Assembly (NCBI RefSeq): GCF_014274465.1
Contig: NZ_CP060394.1
Coordinates: 310,001-374,000 of the forward strand
DNA length: 64,000 nucleotides
From: Alloacidobacterium dinghuense
GTDB taxonomy: Bacteria; Acidobacteriota; Terriglobia; Terriglobales; Acidobacteriaceae
Direction: 5' to 3'
In this document: piece after piece, positions 61,801 to 64,000 of the stretch
Layout of the letters: each line of letters opens with the position of its first letter
Position numbering within the stretch: position 1 is the stretch's first letter
Translations under genes and position numbers: made by a program
The notes under the pieces: generated by a model
What the model saw: the letters and a program-made list of their open reading frames with translations, nothing else
Databases searched by the model: none
What the model was told of the DNA's origin: nothing

Positions 61801-62419
61801 GCGCAAGAATAAAGGATGCGGTCAGACCAAGTGTTATTACGATCCACGTGAACAGAATTGTGCGATGGGTCCTAAGAGTGAGTTCCTCCGATCGTTGGTC
61901 AAGTGTCGACCTCAACCCATCATCCAACTGGATCAGAGCTTGTCGGGCCTTGAGCAATTCAGGGTCTAATTTCCCACGCATCAGTTGCATGGCCTTGACG
62001 TTGTCACTGGCCAAGGTTGCGGCTCGTACAGGCCGTGAATCAGAGACCACCAGATCGAATTGGGTAGTAGCGACGTCAATCGTGCTTCCAAGATTTAGAC
62101 TGGCACGCTTCGCTTCGTCGACGGACTCGTGAAATTGTGTCACAGTCTCTTCGAGATGCGCGTCGATCACCTCCATCGTGTCGACGTCAGTTTCTGCAAT
62201 CTCCTTATACAGGAGAAGCCCGAATTGAGTGCTTAGTGAACGAGCAATGGTCAGATCGTGAAGTGCTTTGACATCGTTGTTGATCAGGTTGCTGTACCAA
62301 CCGTCGATTCTCTGCATTTCGATCGATGCATACGTCGCCCCTACGATAACCATGACGACCAGCGGGAGCAGGGCAATTAGAACCTTGGTCCGAATCTTGA
62401 AGTTAGCCAGCAGACTCAT
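58844..62419 (-). CDS. Hybrid sensor histidine kinase with GAF, two receivers and Hpt
   Basis: 1191 residues from the ATG at 62419, with GGAG eight bases upstream; the frame extends to 62542 without support. Order: helix 1 (about 13-31), periplasmic four-helix-type sensor (to about 185), helix 2 (188-212), HAMP (213-265), GAF (about 275-425), HisKA with His464 in N-M-S-H-E-I-R-T-P, HATPase with G-G-T-G-L-G-L-S-I, receiver 1 (L-V-L-M-D-W-H-M-P), receiver 2 (V-V-F-M-D-L-Q-M-P) and an Hpt domain with H-T-A-K-G near the C-terminus. A full internal phosphorelay, with the Hpt His free to pass phosphate to the receiver of the coupled RsbU-like protein. Confidence 0.94.
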   Translation of the reverse strand: MSLLANFKIRTKVLIALLPLVVMVIVGATYASIEMQRIDGWYSNLINNDVKALHDLTIARSLSTQFGLLLYKEIAETDVDTMEVIDAHLEETVTQFHESVDEAKRASLNLGSTIDVATTQFDLVVSDSRPVRAATLASDNVKAMQLMRGKLDPELLKARQALIQLDDGLRSTLDQRSEELTLRTHRTILFTWIVITLGLTASFILALTIVQVEVVKVVLSFRGRILDVVAGRLDEPITNLHRPNEIGEMSRALQALQAAARERETQGWVKAEVAATVERLQSADDSAEFATILLSRISESFNLLYGAFYLAEQDRARFARVGAFATDISTKPREFALGEALVGQAAIERRTLQIASTTDEPLQVSAGVGIVTPACVLFVPVINQDAVLAVIELAPSVAVSARQQALLDALLPTVALNTKILLSKLETRKLLEQTRVQAAELAVAKEAAEAATKAKSDFLANMSHEIRTPMNAIIGMTHLALKTQLSPKQEDYLKKVKSAAQALLGIINDILDFSKIEAGKLDIEKTDFRLENVLDNLSTIVGQKAHDKNLEFLIAPQHDIPPNLIGDPLRLGQILINLVNNAVKFTERGEVLVTVALEEQLADRVKVRFSVRDSGIGMTPEQSARLFQAFAQADTSTTRKYGGTGLGLSISKRLVEMMEGNIWAESEPGVGSTFHFNAWFGIGTAEKHKRFIPDLAGVRALVVDDNAQACEILTDALRVFALKAESVSSGEDAVREIVAADSQDPYRLVLMDWHMPGMDGLEASRIIKRSDRLQHIPKIVMVTAFGRDDIRAKAEEIGIDSYLLKPVNSSLLYDTLVDLFGVAGPEEHRSLARKDDAVLHDATGIRILLVEDNEMNQQVATELLESAGAIVTLANHGGEAVKILTEGDRPPPFDVVFMDLQMPEMDGITATRLLRSDPRLQKFPIIAMTAHALVEERQRCLDAGMNDHVPKPIDPDTLFSTLLRWAKPRPKQTAEAQEKTVSTPDEERLPEIAGINMADGLNRVAGNKHLYRNLLMQFAAKQGDAASEILAAIASGDLKLAERVAHTAKGVAGNLGITDVQSAAQNLEKAIRDGSDSVLPLLDEFAAILGTQVDIIKRVLHEPQFNKSDEVQPPFNGEATADAISQLKSLLQASDGAAEEVFHRLQEAVGVVVEKSKLDALGAFISEFDFEKALVTLDEITDDVSAKREVK

Positions 62420-62657
62420 TGAAAGCTCCGATCTAGAGAATCGGAAGTGCTGCTCCCGACGATGGACCATTGTAGCTGCGAAAGAGGAGTTTCGACCTAT
62501 TGAACTTCCGTTTACCAAAACTAAGGAGACTGCAACGGCCAATCATCGTTCAAGAAGAGCGTTTGAAGATATAAGATGGGCTGCTTCGACCTTGATTACG
62601 TTGGACAAGTTGATTGCTGACGTGACAGCCGTGCTGATGAGGTTGCATGATGTCTAA
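62420..62657. other. Divergent control region, kinase / GH127
   Basis: 238 bases between two divergent genes. No LacI-type motif like those at 45064 or 12118 is seen. An open plus-strand frame across 62268-62657 is a shadow of the kinase gene. Confidence 0.5.
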
Positions 62658-64000
62658 ATGGGAATCAGATTACAGGGACCAGCGCCAATTTCACGCAGAC
62701 GATTTCTTAAGACAGGTTCTCTTGCGGCTGGAGCGTTCGCCGGCAGATTATCCGGCCGTAATGCCTGGGGAGCAGAGACGACAATCGCGCCTCTCGCCGA
62801 GTTTAGCTACGGCGACGTGTTGATTTCGAGCGACCTGCCCGAGTCGCAACTGATGAACACCCATGCGGTGTTAATGGAGCTGAGTGAAGACAGTCTACTG
62901 AAGCCATTCAGGCAGATGTCTGGAATGCCGGCACCCGGCGAGGATCTCGGTGGATGGTACCAATACAATCCCGATTATGACTATCGCACAGGTTTTGATA
63001 CAGGGTTTGCGCCTGCGTGCACATTTGGACAATGGGTATCTGCGTTAGCTCGCGTCTTCGCCATTACTGGCGATCAGGCGACGCGAGACAAAGTACTGAG
63101 ATTAAACCAGCTATACGCGCAAACTATCACCGACGATTTCTACACTAAGAATCGCTTTCCAGCGTACACCTACGACAAGCTGTTGCTAGGATTGCTCGAT
63201 TCGCACACATACGTGAAGGATCCAGCAGCACTATCAATTCTAGAGCAAACAACGAATACAGCCTTGCCACACCTCCCTGGACATGCCGTAGAGCACGACG
63301 TCCCTTGGCGAACAGACAAGCCCAAGGACGATGCTTCATGGACATGGGACGAATCGTACACAATGCCGGAGAATCTCTTCCTGGCATACCAACGCGGCGC
63401 TGGGCGACGGTACTACGATCTCGGACTACAGTACCTTGATGACGAGACCTGGTTTGATCCGCTTTCGCGAAATGAAAACGTGCTGAAGGGCAGGCATGCG
63501 TATAGTTATGTGAACTCGCTAAGCTCGGCAATGATGGCTTACCTGGTTGCGGGAAGCGAAAAGCATCTGCACGCGGCGAAGAATGCTTTTGCGATGTTGC
63601 AGGAGCAGAGCTACGCAACAGGTGGGTGGGGGCCGGATGAGGCATTGCGTGCGCCTGACAGCAACGATGTATTCGACAGCTTGACGAACACCCACCACAG
63701 CTTTGAGACTCCCTGCGGTTCGTACGCCCACTTCAAGCTCACGCGGTATCTGTTGCGGGTAACCCGCGACTCTCGCTACGGCGACAGCATGGAGCGTGTG
63801 ATGTACAACACCGTGTTAGGAGCGAAACCTTTGCAGAGTGATGGTGAGAACTTTTACTATGCCGACTACAACTTTGATGGGAAGCGCGTCTATAAGCAGG
63901 CTCGCTGGGCATGCTGCTCGGGCACGCTGCCGCAGGTGGCAGCAGATTACCAAATCAACGCCTATTTCCGCGGCCCCCAAGCTGTATATGTGAATCTTTA
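62658..64000 (+). CDS. Beta-L-arabinofuranosidase, GH127, Tat-exported (3' end outside window)
   Basis: Open for 447 codons from the ATG at 62658 to the window edge. Twin-arginine signal S-R-R-R-F-L-K-T-G-S-L-A-A-G near 12-25. The (alpha/alpha)6 domain follows, with L-G-G-W-Y and Y-D-K-L-L-L-G-L-L-D-S-H. Catalytic/zinc residues of the family are visible: E-T-P-C-G-S-Y (Glu and Cys ligands) and W-A-C-C-S-G-T (nucleophile Cys and neighbouring Cys). Releases beta-linked L-arabinofuranose, as in plant hydroxyproline-rich glycoproteins, outside the cytoplasm, which complements the alpha-specific GH51 at 39061. Confidence 0.93.
   Translation, partial: MGIRLQGPAPISRRRFLKTGSLAAGAFAGRLSGRNAWGAETTIAPLAEFSYGDVLISSDLPESQLMNTHAVLMELSEDSLLKPFRQMSGMPAPGEDLGGWYQYNPDYDYRTGFDTGFAPACTFGQWVSALARVFAITGDQATRDKVLRLNQLYAQTITDDFYTKNRFPAYTYDKLLLGLLDSHTYVKDPAALSILEQTTNTALPHLPGHAVEHDVPWRTDKPKDDASWTWDESYTMPENLFLAYQRGAGRRYYDLGLQYLDDETWFDPLSRNENVLKGRHAYSYVNSLSSAMMAYLVAGSEKHLHAAKNAFAMLQEQSYATGGWGPDEALRAPDSNDVFDSLTNTHHSFETPCGSYAHFKLTRYLLRVTRDSRYGDSMERVMYNTVLGAKPLQSDGENFYYADYNFDGKRVYKQARWACCSGTLPQVAADYQINAYFRGPQAVYVNL

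Overview
This 64 kb window comes from the chromosome of an acidobacterium, most likely class Terriglobia (the Granulicella / Terriglobus / Edaphobacter group). Evidence: a 1145-residue Oar-type TonB-dependent receptor with an N-terminal carboxypeptidase-regulatory domain, a PQQ dehydrogenase paired with a dihaem cytochrome c, many plant-polysaccharide hydrolases, and intergenic GGCTAAAGCCC / GATGTGGGGCACCC palindromes. This placement is inference; no rRNA or marker tree is available. I saw no tRNA, rRNA, CRISPR array, insertion sequence, phage or plasmid gene.

Layout. 1-2160: a partial PQQ dehydrogenase, its cytochrome c, a small membrane protein and a glutaredoxin. 2193-5688: a class A penicillin-binding protein beside an S41 (Prc/CtpA-like) protein whose catalytic Ser and Lys both appear to be replaced. 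5836-13285: an L-arabinose operon (AraD, sodium symporter, small membrane protein, a non-classical isomerase, ribulokinase) read leftward and a LacI-type regulator read rightward. 13558-18906: a frameshifted membrane-protein relic, a LysR regulator, a FAD oxidoreductase/lipase-maturation-factor pair and an AlkD glycosylase. 19024-35138: an exopolysaccharide cluster with all four GDP-D-glycero-alpha-D-manno-heptose genes, a transaldolase that could feed them, four glycosyltransferases, and Wzc, Wza, Wzy-like, acyltransferase and Wzx genes. 35157-40977: GH28 pectinase, prolyl-tRNA synthetase, GH51 arabinofuranosidase. 41390-50709: the TonB receptor, divergent from a tightly packed trio: isomerase-fold protein, Tat-exported GH116 glycosidase, G3E (CobW/COG0523) GTPase. 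51023-57597: an RND efflux operon and an alpha-galactosidase relic. 57690-62419: a two-gene signalling operon. 62658-64000: the start of a Tat-exported GH127 beta-L-arabinofuranosidase.

How it fits together. Outside the polysaccharide and housekeeping genes, the theme is use of arabinose-containing plant glycans. GH28, GH51, GH127 and GH116 would release sugars outside the cytoplasm, the TonB receptor would import oligosaccharides, and the symporter, isomerase, ribulokinase and AraD would carry L-arabinose to xylulose 5-phosphate. Motifs close to GGTAAAYGTTTACC lie in the araD/lacI, GH51 and TonB/isomerase control regions, suggesting that one LacI-type regulator joins these separate loci. The least understood unit is 45290-50709, where a GTPase of a metal-chaperone family is translationally coupled to a glycosidase gene and an isomerase-fold gene.
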